DNA from: Paraburkholderia sartisoli
GTDB taxonomy: Bacteria > Pseudomonadota > Gammaproteobacteria > Burkholderiales > Burkholderiaceae
Assembly (NCBI RefSeq): GCF_900107685.1
Contig: NZ_FNRQ01000012.1
Location: forward strand, 46,078 to 110,077
DNA length: 64,000 bases
Reading direction: 5' to 3'
In this document: positions 17,475 through 25,902 of the stretch, one piece after another
How positions within the stretch are numbered: the first letter of the stretch is position 1
Layout: the number at the start of each line of letters is the position of its first letter
The notes under the pieces: generated by a model
What the model was told of the DNA's origin: nothing
The model's database searches: none
The model's input: the letters and a program-made list of their open reading frames with translations, nothing else
Position numbers and translations under genes: made by a program

Positions 17475-18137
17475 ATGCAACAGTTCGATCCCACCGTCAT
17501 CACGCACAATCTCCAGCCGATCGCAGCCGGGCTCCTCACGACGCTCGGCACGTGGCTCGCGGGCGTGCTGATCGGTCTCGCGCTCGGATTCGTGATCGCG
17601 GTCCTGCAACTCTTTGGCGGACGCTGGATGCGTGGCGTGCTGCGCGCGTATATCGAACTCTTTCGCGGCACGCCGTTTCTCGTGCAACTGTTTCTGCTCT
17701 ATTACGGCGGCCCGTCGTTCGGTCTCACGCTCGAACCGATGACCGCCGGCGTGCTCGGCCTGGGTCTTTACGGAAGCGCCTATTTCGCGGAGGCTTTCCG
17801 CTCCGGCTTTCAGTCCATTCCGCGTGGCCATCTCGAAGCGGCGTCATGCCTCGGGCTTTCGCGCTGGCAAACGGTCGTGCGCATCCAGGTGCCGCAAATG
17901 CTCGTGCTGATCGTGCCCGCGCTCACGAATCTGATCATCGTGCTCAGCAAGGAAACCGCCGTGCTGTCGATCGTCACCGTGCCCGAACTCACGTTCGTGC
18001 TGACCGGCATCGGTTCGGCCACGTTCGCGTTCGTCGAAACGCTGCTGGTGCTGTGCGTCTGCTATCTCGCGCTGGTCGAGCTGACGTCGCGCGCGGGCAT
18101 GTGGGCCGAGCACCGTCTCTCCCGCTTCATGGCATGA
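17475..18137 (+). CDS. Polar-amino-acid ABC importer, permease B (system 1)
   Basis: 220-residue HisMQ-type permease. ELFRGTPFLVQLFLLYYG and the EAA loop (EAASCLGLSRWQTV, then VPQMLVLIVP) are clear, with about five membrane helices. The start ATG at 17475 is 10 bp after the previous stop. Its stop codon overlaps the ATG of the ATPase gene (ATGA), which implies translational coupling. Confidence 0.9.
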   Translation: MQQFDPTVITHNLQPIAAGLLTTLGTWLAGVLIGLALGFVIAVLQLFGGRWMRGVLRAYIELFRGTPFLVQLFLLYYGGPSFGLTLEPMTAGVLGLGLYGSAYFAEAFRSGFQSIPRGHLEAASCLGLSRWQTVVRIQVPQMLVLIVPALTNLIIVLSKETAVLSIVTVPELTFVLTGIGSATFAFVETLLVLCVCYLALVELTSRAGMWAEHRLSRFMA

Positions 18138-19033
18138 AACCTGGCACGACACCGGACGTCCATATGAATGCAATGACCGACATGCCCTCTTCTCTTTCTT
18201 CGTCCGGTTCGTCACGCGCCGCCTCCGCGCCGCTCATCGAAGTGCGCGACCTGCGCAAGCGCTTCGGTGAAAACGAAGTGCTGCGCGGGGTCAACCTCGA
18301 CATCGGAAAATCCGAAGTGGTCTGCATCATCGGGCCGTCGGGTTCGGGCAAGAGCACGTTGCTGCGCTGTCTCGCCGCGCTCGAAACCTACGATCAGGGC
18401 GACGTGCGCATCGAGGGCGAACTGCTCGGCTACAGCGAGCGCAACGGCAAACGCGTGCGCGCTTCGCAGGGCGACATCAATCGCGTGCGGCGCAACGTCG
18501 GCATGGTGTTCCAGCAGTTCAACCTGTGGCCGCACATGACGGCGCTCGGCAACGTCATGGAAGCGCTGCGGCGCGTGCGCAACCTGTCGGGCGACGTCGC
18601 CCGCACGCGTGCGCTCGCGATGCTCGACACGGTCGGTCTCGCGCACAAGGGCGACGCGTATCCGGCGAAGCTTTCCGGCGGCCAGCAGCAGCGCGTCGCG
18701 ATTGCGCGCGCGCTCGCGATGGAGCCGCACATCATGCTGTTCGACGAGCCGACTTCCGCGCTCGATCCGGAACTCGTCGGCGAAGTACTGCAGGTGATGA
18801 AACAGCTCGCGCGCGACGGCATGACGATGGCGGTTGTCACGCATGAAATGGGCTTCGCCGCGCAGGTGGCGGACAAGGTTGTGTTTATCGATGAGGGCCG
18901 CATTGCCGTCGAGGGCAATCCGCGCGACGTATTCCACGATGCCCGGCAACCGCGCCTGCGGCAGTTCCTGCAGAACTACATCGACCGCAACGCGTTCTGG
19001 ACGCAAAGCAGCGCCGATGGAGAACCCGCGTGA
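18134..19033 (+). CDS. Polar-amino-acid ABC importer, ATP-binding protein (system 1)
   Basis: 299 residues if translation begins at the ATG overlapping the permease stop; internal ATGs at 18164 and 18173 would remove only a low-complexity Ser-rich leader. Walker A is GPSGSGKST, the signature motif LSGGQQQR, Walker B IMLFDEPTSALDPE, and the switch His lies in VVTHEMGF. The Q loop FQQFNLWPHM is typical of HisP/GlnQ proteins. The following HutC gene starts with a GTG that overlaps this stop by 4 bp. Confidence 0.9.
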   Translation: MKPGTTPDVHMNAMTDMPSSLSSSGSSRAASAPLIEVRDLRKRFGENEVLRGVNLDIGKSEVVCIIGPSGSGKSTLLRCLAALETYDQGDVRIEGELLGYSERNGKRVRASQGDINRVRRNVGMVFQQFNLWPHMTALGNVMEALRRVRNLSGDVARTRALAMLDTVGLAHKGDAYPAKLSGGQQQRVAIARALAMEPHIMLFDEPTSALDPELVGEVLQVMKQLARDGMTMAVVTHEMGFAAQVADKVVFIDEGRIAVEGNPRDVFHDARQPRLRQFLQNYIDRNAFWTQSSADGEPA

Positions 19034-19809
19034 GCAGCGGCGCCTCGCGTAGCGGAAGTGGAAGCGGCAGCGCAAACGCCGCGCGCGCCACGGCCACGCG
19101 CTACGAACAGGTGAAGCGCCATATCCGCGACACGATCGAATCCGGCGCGCGCCAGCCGGGCGACCGCATTCCGTCTGAACTCGATCTCGTCGCGTCACTC
19201 GGCGTTTCGCGGATGACGGTCAATCGCGCGCTGCGCGAACTCACAAGCGAAGGGTTGCTCACCCGTGTGTCCGGCGTCGGCACGTTCGTCGCCGAAACGA
19301 AGCCGCAGTCCACGCTTCTCATGATCGCGCACATCGGCGACGAAATCCGCTCGCGCGGCCACGACTACACCTGCGACACGCTGCTCACGCAACGCGAGAC
19401 CGCGCCGGCCGGCGTATCGAACGCGCTCGGGCTCGCGCCGGGCGCGTCGGTGTTTCATGTGATCTGCGTGCATCGCGAGAACGGCCTGCCGGTGCAGCTC
19501 GAAGACCGCTACGTCAACCCGGCGACCGCGCCCGACTTCATCCAGCAGGACTTCTCCGCCATCCGGCCTTCGGAATATCTGTACGCGACAGTTCCCGCAC
19601 ACGACATCGAACATATCGTCGACGCCGGACTGCCGACGCGCGCCGAAGCCGGGTTGCTCAAAATCGCGCTGGAAGAGCCGTGCCTGACGCTCGTGCGACG
19701 CACGTGGACGAGTGGTGTCGCGGTCACGTACGCACGCTTCGTGCATCCAGGGTCGCGTTACCGGTTGGGTTGCCGGTTCGCACCCGATACGTCGTTACAT
19801 CAAGGATAA
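19030..19809 (+). CDS. GntR-family regulator, HutC subfamily (regulator 1)
   Basis: 259 residues starting at GTG 19030, which overlaps the ATPase stop. After a Ser/Gly-rich leader the winged helix begins at about residue 24 (YEQVKRHI), with PSELDLVASLGVSRMTVNRAL as recognition region, given here as PSELDLV and SRMTVNRAL. The C-terminal half is a UTRA effector domain (FHVICVHREN, LEDRYVNP, LVRRTW). HutC-type proteins repress catabolic genes until a pathway intermediate binds the UTRA fold. It is the last gene of importer system 1 and lies 27 bp from its paralogue at 19837-20595, tail to tail. Confidence 0.9.
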   Translation: MSSGASRSGSGSGSANAARATATRYEQVKRHIRDTIESGARQPGDRIPSELDLVASLGVSRMTVNRALRELTSEGLLTRVSGVGTFVAETKPQSTLLMIAHIGDEIRSRGHDYTCDTLLTQRETAPAGVSNALGLAPGASVFHVICVHRENGLPVQLEDRYVNPATAPDFIQQDFSAIRPSEYLYATVPAHDIEHIVDAGLPTRAEAGLLKIALEEPCLTLVRRTWTSGVAVTYARFVHPGSRYRLGCRFAPDTSLHQG

Positions 19810-19836
19810 AAGCGGGGATAAGCGGGTTCAAAGACG

Positions 19837-20595
19837 TCACACGTGCCCGGCCAGGTGGAAACGCGAAGCCGGGTGCCACAGGCGCACCGACGTCGCGACA
19901 TCGTCGCCGACCCACGTCCTGCGCCACAGCATCAGGCACGGCTCGCCGATGTCCATCATCAGATGACGCCGCACGTTGGCGTCCGGCTTCTGCGCGTAGA
20001 TGCGAAACTCGGCCCGCTGGATCGGCGCGACGCGCACCATGTAGTGATTCGGCGTTTCGAGCGTGAAGTCCTGTTCGAGATACGCCGGGAACACCTTCGG
20101 GTTCACGAAGCGGTCTTCGTACTGGATCGGCTCGCCCTCCTCGGCGTGTACGATGCACGAATGAAACGCGGGGCCCGTGTCGAGCCCGAGCGCCTCGAGC
20201 GAAAGCGGATCGTCGCTTGGCTCAAGTGTCAGGAGGCGCGCCGTGTGATGGTGGCCGCGCGCGGCGATCTCGTCGGCGATACTGCGGATCTCCAGCACGG
20301 TCGACTCGTAGCGCTGCGGCGCGACGAAGGTGCCCGAGCCCTGCACGCGCGTCAGCACACGCTCGGTGGTGAGTTCGCGCAGCGCGCGCGAAACCGTCAT
20401 GCGCGCGACGCCGAATTCCTTCACCAGCTCGGTTTCGGACGGAATCAGCCCGCCCGGCTTCCACACGCCCTCCGAGATGCGCTTCACCACGTAACGCTTG
20501 ATCTGCTCATAGGCAGGCAGCGCCTTCATCGATACGGCCGCAGGCGCGCTGTCCGTCCGGTGTTCTTTTAGTTCTGTGCTTTCGTTCAGATTCAC
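19837..20595 (-). CDS. GntR-family regulator, HutC subfamily (regulator 2)
   Basis: 252 residues. GTG at 20595 was chosen because GAGGT lies 4 nt before it; a longer frame from 20658 has no ribosome binding site and an internal ATG is at 20529. The winged helix (YEQIKRYVVKRI, PSETELVKEFGVARMTVSRAL in parts) is followed by a UTRA domain (FHSCIVHAEEG, YEDRFVNPKV, LWRRTWVG). It follows the lyase gene after 95 bp and is the last gene of the mirrored importer operon 25664-19837. It is clearly paralogous to regulator 1, which suggests that each cassette carries its own regulator. Confidence 0.9.
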   Translation of the reverse strand: MNLNESTELKEHRTDSAPAAVSMKALPAYEQIKRYVVKRISEGVWKPGGLIPSETELVKEFGVARMTVSRALRELTTERVLTRVQGSGTFVAPQRYESTVLEIRSIADEIAARGHHHTARLLTLEPSDDPLSLEALGLDTGPAFHSCIVHAEEGEPIQYEDRFVNPKVFPAYLEQDFTLETPNHYMVRVAPIQRAEFRIYAQKPDANVRRHLMMDIGEPCLMLWRRTWVGDDVATSVRLWHPASRFHLAGHV

Positions 20596-20690
20596 GTCGA
20601 CCTCGTGGGTTGTACGCAAGTGCCGGCGGGCGGGCCGGTTGGGCCGCCACCGGGTCAATCCAGCTCGTCTGGCTCGCTCATCTGGCTCGA

Positions 20691-22319
20691 TCAGCCGGCG
20701 CCAGCCATCGAATGAGGATCGTTCGCCGCGATGTTAGCAGCGTCCGATGGGGCGATGTTCGAATTGCTGGCAAGCGGTGTACGCGCAGCGTCGTCCGCCG
20801 GCGGCGTGGCGGGCCGGCCAGGTGTCGGGAAAAGCGGTGGCGCCGCCTCGGCGATCAGGTGGAACGCGGCGGCCATGTCGTCGGCAAGCGGACGGTCGTC
20901 GCGGTACGCCGGCACGAGGCTGCGCACCCGGCGCCACAGTGCGTCGGTATGCGGCGCGCGGGCGGCGTCGATGGTTTGCAGGTCGTAGGCCTGCGCCGCG
21001 GCCAGTAGTTCGATCGCGACAATACGGCCCGCGTTGTCGACGATCTCCAGCGCCTTCAGCGCGGCCGGCGTCGCGTGACACAGATGGTCCTCCTGCAGCC
21101 CCGACGTAATGCCGCCATCGAGACTCGCGGGCGCCGCGAGCCGCCGGTTCTGCGCGACGAGCGAGGCCGCCGTGTACTGCGCGATCATGAAGCCGGAGCA
21201 CGTGCCGCCCGGCTCCGCGAGAAACGCGGGCAGGCCGCTGACAAGCGGATTGACGAGCCGGTCGAGGCGACGCTCGGCCATCGCCGCGACCTGCGCGATC
21301 GCAGTGGCAAGGCTGTCCATGGCGAGCGCAATCGATGCGCCCACCGCGTGCGCCTGCGAAAACACGCGCGGCGCCTCGGGCGTACCGGCGACGATCGGGT
21401 TGTCGGTGATCGAGGCGAGCTCGCGATTGACGACATCCGCCGTGGCGACGAGCACGTCGCGGGCCGCGCCGTGTACATGGGGAATGGTCCGCATGCTGAG
21501 CGGGTCCTGCGTGCGCTGCCCGATGACCGCCGCGAGAATGCCGCTGTCGGCAAGCGCATTGCGCATCCGCTCGCCGACGACGTTCAGCCCCGGCGAAACG
21601 CGCAACGCGAGCGAATCGGCGTCGAACGCGGCGAGTTGCCCGCGCAGGTTCTCGAAGCTCATCGCCGCGACGGCGTCCGTCCAGTCGAGCAGACGTTCGG
21701 CCCGCGCGAGCGCCAGCGCGGCGAGACCCGTGACGCAGGGCGTGCCGTTGATCAGGCTCAGGCCTTCTTTCGCTTCGAGCACGAGCGGTTCGCGCCCGAG
21801 ACGGCGCAGCGCCTCGCGCCCGCTGATGCGTTCGCCGCGATGACGCGCGTGCCCTTCCCCGATGCACACCAGCGCGATGTGCGCCATGTGGCTCAGATAA
21901 CCGACCGAGCCGAAGGCCGGCACTTCAGGCAGACAGTCGCCGTCGAGCAGCGCGACGAGCTGGTCGGCCACTTCGGGGCGAATGCCGGAATGGCCGTGCG
22001 CGAAATTGTTGACGGCCGCCGCGATGATCGCGCGCGTTTCCGCGACGCCGAGCGGCGCGCCCACACCCACCGCGTGGCTCATCAGGATATTGCGCGACAG
22101 CACACGCTGCTCGGAGGGCGAAACGATCACGTCGCACAACGCGCCGACGCCGGTATTCACGCCATACGCGCGAATTCCGCGCTCGACGATCTGCTCGACG
22201 AGCACGCGCGCCGCCGCAATGCGCTCGCGCGCGCCGGCGGAGAGCGCCAGTGGCTCGCCGCCAGCAATCGCGGCAACCTGACGCCAGTCGAGAGGACGAT
22301 CGGAACGGATCACGGCCAT
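20691..22319 (-). CDS. Histidine-ammonia-lyase-family protein without the MIO triad
   Basis: 542 residues, aromatic amino acid lyase superfamily. Retained HAL-like residues: Tyr52 in YGVNTGVG, His82 in NILMSHAVGVG, Asn191 in LINGTP, Arg277 and Glu410 in LQEDH. The segment that should read GSVGASGDL is GSVG-Tyr141-Leu142-Ser143-HMAH, so the Ala-Ser-Gly that cyclises into MIO is absent. QDPYS is QDPLS, so the HAL Tyr280 equivalent is Leu274. A 45-residue Pro/Ala/Asn-rich tail follows the fold. It should therefore not be a normal histidase; elimination of a better leaving group, as in MIO-free relatives, is the inferred chemistry. Only 8 bp separate it from the importer ATPase gene. Confidence 0.85.
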   Translation of the reverse strand: MAVIRSDRPLDWRQVAAIAGGEPLALSAGARERIAAARVLVEQIVERGIRAYGVNTGVGALCDVIVSPSEQRVLSRNILMSHAVGVGAPLGVAETRAIIAAAVNNFAHGHSGIRPEVADQLVALLDGDCLPEVPAFGSVGYLSHMAHIALVCIGEGHARHRGERISGREALRRLGREPLVLEAKEGLSLINGTPCVTGLAALALARAERLLDWTDAVAAMSFENLRGQLAAFDADSLALRVSPGLNVVGERMRNALADSGILAAVIGQRTQDPLSMRTIPHVHGAARDVLVATADVVNRELASITDNPIVAGTPEAPRVFSQAHAVGASIALAMDSLATAIAQVAAMAERRLDRLVNPLVSGLPAFLAEPGGTCSGFMIAQYTAASLVAQNRRLAAPASLDGGITSGLQEDHLCHATPAALKALEIVDNAGRIVAIELLAAAQAYDLQTIDAARAPHTDALWRRVRSLVPAYRDDRPLADDMAAAFHLIAEAAPPLFPTPGRPATPPADDAARTPLASNSNIAPSDAANIAANDPHSMAGAG

Positions 22320-22327
22320 GATGGTGC

Positions 22328-23119
22328 TCAGTTTGCGGTACGGTGGTGGTGGCTCGAAACGAACTGCTTGAAGCGCTCGGATTTGAGTTCGCCGAAAACT
22401 TCGTCCGGCGTGCCGTCGGCTTCCACCTGCCCCTGATGCAGGAACATCACGCGATTCGACACGTGCCGCGCAAAACCCATTTCGTGCGTGACCACCAGCA
22501 TCGTGCGGCCCTCTTCAGCGAGCGCACGCATCACGCGCAGCACTTCGCCGACCAGCTCCGGATCGAGCGCCGAAGTCGGCTCGTCGAACAGCATGACCTT
22601 CGGATGCATGGCAAGCGCGCGTGCGATCGCGACGCGCTGCTGCTGGCCGCCCGACAGATGCGCCGGATAGTGGGCGCGCTTTTCCGCGAGGCCCACCTTC
22701 GCCAGCAGCGCCTCGGCCTCTTCGATCGATTCGGCGCGCGTGCGCTTCAGGACGCGCATCGGGCCTTCGATCAGATTCTCGAGTACCGTCATGTGCGACC
22801 AGAGGTTGAAGTTCTGGAACACCATGCCGAGCTGCGAACGGATCCGGTCCACCTGACGCCGGTCGCGCGGCTGCAGTCTGCCGTCGCCGCGACGCTTCAT
22901 TTCCAGTTCTTCGCCGGCGAGCGACACCGAACCGTCGTCCGGTGTTTCGAGCAGGTTCAGGCAGCGCAGGAACGTGCTCTTGCCCGAACCGCTCGCGCCG
23001 AGGATCGAGATCACGTCGCCTTCGTGCGCATCGAGCGAGATGCCCTTCAGCACGTGATGCTCGCCAAACGACTTGTGTATGTTCTTGACCGACAATGCAA
23101 CGGGTGCCGTAGCGTTCAT
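22328..23119 (-). CDS. Polar-amino-acid ABC importer, ATP-binding protein (system 2, HisP-like)
   Basis: 263 residues. Walker A GASGSGKST, Q loop FQNFNLWSHM, signature LSGGQQQR, Walker B VMLFDEPTSALDPE and switch His in VVTHEMGF are all present. Length and the long insert after the Walker A strand (EELEMKRRGDGRLQ) match HisP of histidine/lysine/arginine importers. It lies between the permease at 23159 and the lyase at 22319 on the minus strand, tying uptake and lyase into one operon. Confidence 0.92.
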   Translation of the reverse strand: MNATAPVALSVKNIHKSFGEHHVLKGISLDAHEGDVISILGASGSGKSTFLRCLNLLETPDDGSVSLAGEELEMKRRGDGRLQPRDRRQVDRIRSQLGMVFQNFNLWSHMTVLENLIEGPMRVLKRTRAESIEEAEALLAKVGLAEKRAHYPAHLSGGQQQRVAIARALAMHPKVMLFDEPTSALDPELVGEVLRVMRALAEEGRTMLVVTHEMGFARHVSNRVMFLHQGQVEADGTPDEVFGELKSERFKQFVSSHHHRTAN

Positions 23120-23158
23120 GTGATTCTCCAGAATGACTGCCGTTCAGGGTGCGGCACT

Positions 23159-23911
23159 TCAGGGTGCGGCACGGCGGGCTTCGCTGGTGGCGGAAACCGG
23201 GCGCGGCGCGGCTGCGGCCGGCGCCTCGCGCAGATGGTGCGACAGGTGGCGTTCAAGCAGGCCGAGCAGCCGCACGACGACGAAGTTAAGGAACAGATAG
23301 ATCAGCGCTGCACAGATGAACACTTCGGTCGTGCGATAGGTCTGCTGGATGATCTGCTGCGCGACGCCCGTCACTTCCCACACGGTGACGAGACTCGCCA
23401 GCGCGGTCGACTTGACGAGCAGCACGGCTTCGGTCGAATACGCGGGCAGGCACTGACGCAGCGCGATCGGGCCGATCACGCGGCGCAGCAGCGCGAAACC
23501 CGAGAGGCCGATCGAATAGCCCGCCTCGATCTGTCCGATCGGCACCGCTATCAGGCCGCCGCGAATGATCTCCGCCGTATAACCCGCGGTACACAGCGCG
23601 AGCGACAGCACGGCGCACATGTACGGCTCACGCAGCAGCGGCCACATGAAGCTCTCGCGGATCACGCCGAACTGGCCGAGCCCGTAGTACACGAGGAACA
23701 TCTGGATCAGTAGCGGCGAGCCGCGAAACACCAGGATATAGGCGCGCGCGAAGCGGTTCGGCAGCCAGTGCGGCGACACGCGCATCGTCACGATCACGAG
23801 CGAAAGCAGTCCGCCCAGGATGAGCGACGAAAAGAACAGGCCGAGCGTGACCGGAACGGCGCCGAGCAGCTGGCGCAGCGTGTCGAAAAGAAAATCGAAG
23901 TCGAAATGCAT
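23159..23911 (-). CDS. Polar-amino-acid ABC importer, permease (system 2, HisM-like)
   Basis: 250 residues from the ATG at 23911, chosen because it gives the usual family N-terminus MHFDFDFLFDTL; a longer frame to 23980 would overlap the upstream permease gene. The segment LVFRGSPLLIQMFLVYYG and the EAA loop (EAGYSIGLSGFALLRRV) identify the HisMQ family. About five membrane helices and an Ala/Pro-rich C-terminal tail are visible. It should pair with the product of 23928-24650. Confidence 0.9.
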   Translation of the reverse strand: MHFDFDFLFDTLRQLLGAVPVTLGLFFSSLILGGLLSLVIVTMRVSPHWLPNRFARAYILVFRGSPLLIQMFLVYYGLGQFGVIRESFMWPLLREPYMCAVLSLALCTAGYTAEIIRGGLIAVPIGQIEAGYSIGLSGFALLRRVIGPIALRQCLPAYSTEAVLLVKSTALASLVTVWEVTGVAQQIIQQTYRTTEVFICAALIYLFLNFVVVRLLGLLERHLSHHLREAPAAAAPRPVSATSEARRAAP

Positions 23912-23927
23912 GATGGCGGCGTTCCTG

Positions 23928-24650
23928 TCAGTTGCGCGCGAAGTTGCGCTTGAACGACCGGCCGACCCGCGCTTCCGCACGGTTGAAGACGCGGTTCGAG
24001 ATGCCCGTCATCAGCAGATACAGCGCGCCGCCCACGACGAAGAACGTGAAGTACTGATGGGTCGATCCCGCTGCGATCTGGCTCACGCGCAGCAGTTCGG
24101 CGAGCCCCGTGACGGAAATCAGCGCCGAGTCCTTGAGGCTCAGCTGCCATACGTTGCCGATGCCCGGCAACGCGAAGCGCAGCACCTGCGGAATCAGGAT
24201 GCGGCGCGCGACCAGCAGCGTCGGCATGCCGGTGGCGCGGGCCGCCTCGAGTTCGCCCTTCGACACCGCCAGCACCGCCGAGCGGTAGACCTCCGCCTGA
24301 TACGCACCGGAAATCATGCCGACGGCCAGTGCGCCGATGACGAACGGCGGCACGCCAACGAAGCCTTCCGCGCCGAACCATTGGCCGACCGTGGTGACGA
24401 GCGTCGAACCGCCGAAGTAAAACAGATAGATGACGAGGAGTTCGGGCACGCCGCGAAACACCGTCGTGTAGAAATCGCCGATCACGCGCAACGTGCGATG
24501 GCGCGACAGTTTCGCCGCGGCGACGAGCCCGCCGAACACGGCGCCCACGGCAAGCGCGGCGAGCGTCAGCGCGACTGTCATCAACGCCGCGAGCAGCACC
24601 ACGCCGCCCCAGCCCTCCGGCCCGAAGCCGAGCATCCCGATCAGAGCCAT
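23928..24650 (-). CDS. Polar-amino-acid ABC importer, permease (system 2, HisQ-like)
   Basis: 240 residues with about five membrane helices. TTVFRGVPELLVIYLFYFGG and the EAA loop (EAARATGMPTLLVARRI) are diagnostic of HisQ-type permeases, and the VPELL variant is typical of the HisQ/ArtQ branch. Its gene sits 153 bp after the binding-protein gene and 16 bp before the HisM-like gene. Confidence 0.9.
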   Translation of the reverse strand: MALIGMLGFGPEGWGGVVLLAALMTVALTLAALAVGAVFGGLVAAAKLSRHRTLRVIGDFYTTVFRGVPELLVIYLFYFGGSTLVTTVGQWFGAEGFVGVPPFVIGALAVGMISGAYQAEVYRSAVLAVSKGELEAARATGMPTLLVARRILIPQVLRFALPGIGNVWQLSLKDSALISVTGLAELLRVSQIAAGSTHQYFTFFVVGGALYLLMTGISNRVFNRAEARVGRSFKRNFARN

Positions 24651-24803
24651 TCGCTACTCCTCAACCAGTACATCGATGAACCCGTGGTTCGCGCCGCATG
24701 CCACGCCTGCCACGCCTGCCGGGCGAACCGTTACAGCGATACCGCATCCGGGCGCCGCCCGCCGTGACCCATGCGGCGCGGCGCGGTCATGCCGGCTGGC
24801 CAC

Positions 24804-25664
24804 TCAGGGCGTGACGTCGGTCTTGAACCACTTGTCAGCAAGCTTTTTCACCGTGCCGTCCGCCAGCGCGGCGCTGATCGCCGTGTCGAACTTCGCTCTC
24901 AGGTCGGCGTCCTGCTTGCGGAACGCGAGGCCTTCGCCCGGGCCCCAGATCGGGCCGCCGATCTTCGGTCCAGCCAGCATGATCGACGCGTTCTCTTTCT
25001 TGTCGTTGTTCGCGGCGTAGTACGTCACGTCGTCAAACGACGCGTCGATGCGGCCCGCGACCAGATCCAGATCGCGTTCCGGCGAGGTCTTGTAGACGCG
25101 GATCGTCGCGATGTCCTTGAAGCTGTCGTTGATGAACTTCGTGTAGACGGTGCCCGACTGGATACCGATCGTCCGGCCCTTCAGCAGCTTGCGCAGTGCG
25201 TCGACGGTCGGCTGGTCGGTTTTCGGGTCGCCCGTCAGCTTGACGGGCGCAGCCGTGGGCGAGGCCTTCGGCAGCACCTTCGGATCGGTCACGGCGAACG
25301 TGGCGGGCGTGGCGGCGTACGGCTTCGAGAACGCGATGATCTTTTCGCGCTCGGGCGTGATCGAGATCGCGTCCATCAGCACGTCGAACTTGCCAGCCTG
25401 CAGGCCGGGAATCATGCCGTCCCAGTCCTGGGCCACGAGGTTGCATTGAATCTTGATGCGGGTACACAGGTTCGCGACCAGCTCCGGTTCGAAGCCACCC
25501 AGCTTGCCGCCTGGCAGCGTCAGGTTCCACGGCGCGTAACCGCCTTCGAGTGCGACCGTGACGGACTTCCATTCCTTCGCCTGCACGGGTGCCGCGATGA
25601 CTGCCGCAGTGCAGAGAACTGCGCCAACCAATGTCTTTGCCAACGTAGTGCGCTTGACCTTCAC
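24804..25664 (-). CDS. Polar-amino-acid ABC importer, periplasmic substrate-binding protein (system 2)
   Basis: 286 residues from GTG 25664, which follows GGAGATTCGAC; a longer frame to 25748 runs through an operator and is not favoured. A signal peptide ends near residue 30 (APVQA, then KEWKSV). The family-3 binding fold is shown by VALEGGYAPWNL, GFEPELVANLCTRI (with the Cys pair of LAO/HisJ-like proteins completed by CNLV), and the ISITPEREKIIAFSKPY segment. It heads the operon binding protein, HisQ, HisM, HisP, lyase, HutC regulator 2. Confidence 0.9.
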   Translation of the reverse strand: MKVKRTTLAKTLVGAVLCTAAVIAAPVQAKEWKSVTVALEGGYAPWNLTLPGGKLGGFEPELVANLCTRIKIQCNLVAQDWDGMIPGLQAGKFDVLMDAISITPEREKIIAFSKPYAATPATFAVTDPKVLPKASPTAAPVKLTGDPKTDQPTVDALRKLLKGRTIGIQSGTVYTKFINDSFKDIATIRVYKTSPERDLDLVAGRIDASFDDVTYYAANNDKKENASIMLAGPKIGGPIWGPGEGLAFRKQDADLRAKFDTAISAALADGTVKKLADKWFKTDVTP

Positions 25665-25727
25665 GTCGAATCTCCATGGATTGAGGAACCACCGGCTCAC
25701 CTGACAAGCGATTACCCGCCCGGCGAA

Positions 25728-25741
25728 TTTGTATAGACAAG
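25728..25741 (-). promoter_or_regulatory. HutC-type operator upstream of importer system 2
   Basis: TTTGTATAGACAAG contains GTATAGAC, a match to the HutC consensus GTxTAxAC, with nearly symmetric TTGT/ACAA flanks. It lies 64 bp upstream of the binding-protein GTG, where a repressor would block transcription. The same distance (64 bp) separates the 15810-15820 site from the system-1 start. Confidence 0.65.
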
Positions 25742-25888
25742 TCTGCACGAGACAAAAAGCAGTCGCAAGAAAATTTGTCGAAAAATCGCTGGATGTTCGG
25801 GTAAGCCCTATATATAAAGGCTTTCAGGGGCACTTTCGGGAAGAAATCTGCCGGTGGATCGTGAGGATATCCGCGCCACGATGGGGCA

Positions 25889-25902
25889 TTTTGTCTAGAC
25901 AG
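25889..25902. promoter_or_regulatory. Second HutC-type site upstream of importer system 2
   Basis: TTTTGTCTAGACAG contains GTCTAGAC, again GTxTAxAC, with TTGT/ACAG flanks. It is about 160 bp upstream of the first site and no plus-strand gene starts nearby, so an auxiliary or looping role is the best guess. Confidence 0.5.

Noticed and set aside
20691..22319. Naming the lyase hutH
   Set aside because: The MIO triad and the Tyr280 equivalent are missing and no other hut gene is nearby, so a histidase name would mislead. Naming it ergothionase was also held back because the motif of that enzyme could not be checked here.
24690..24725. GCCACGCCT direct repeats between the system-2 binding-protein and HisQ-like genes
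   Set aside because: Only two short copies in GC-rich DNA; no structure or T-run that would make a terminator or functional repeat.
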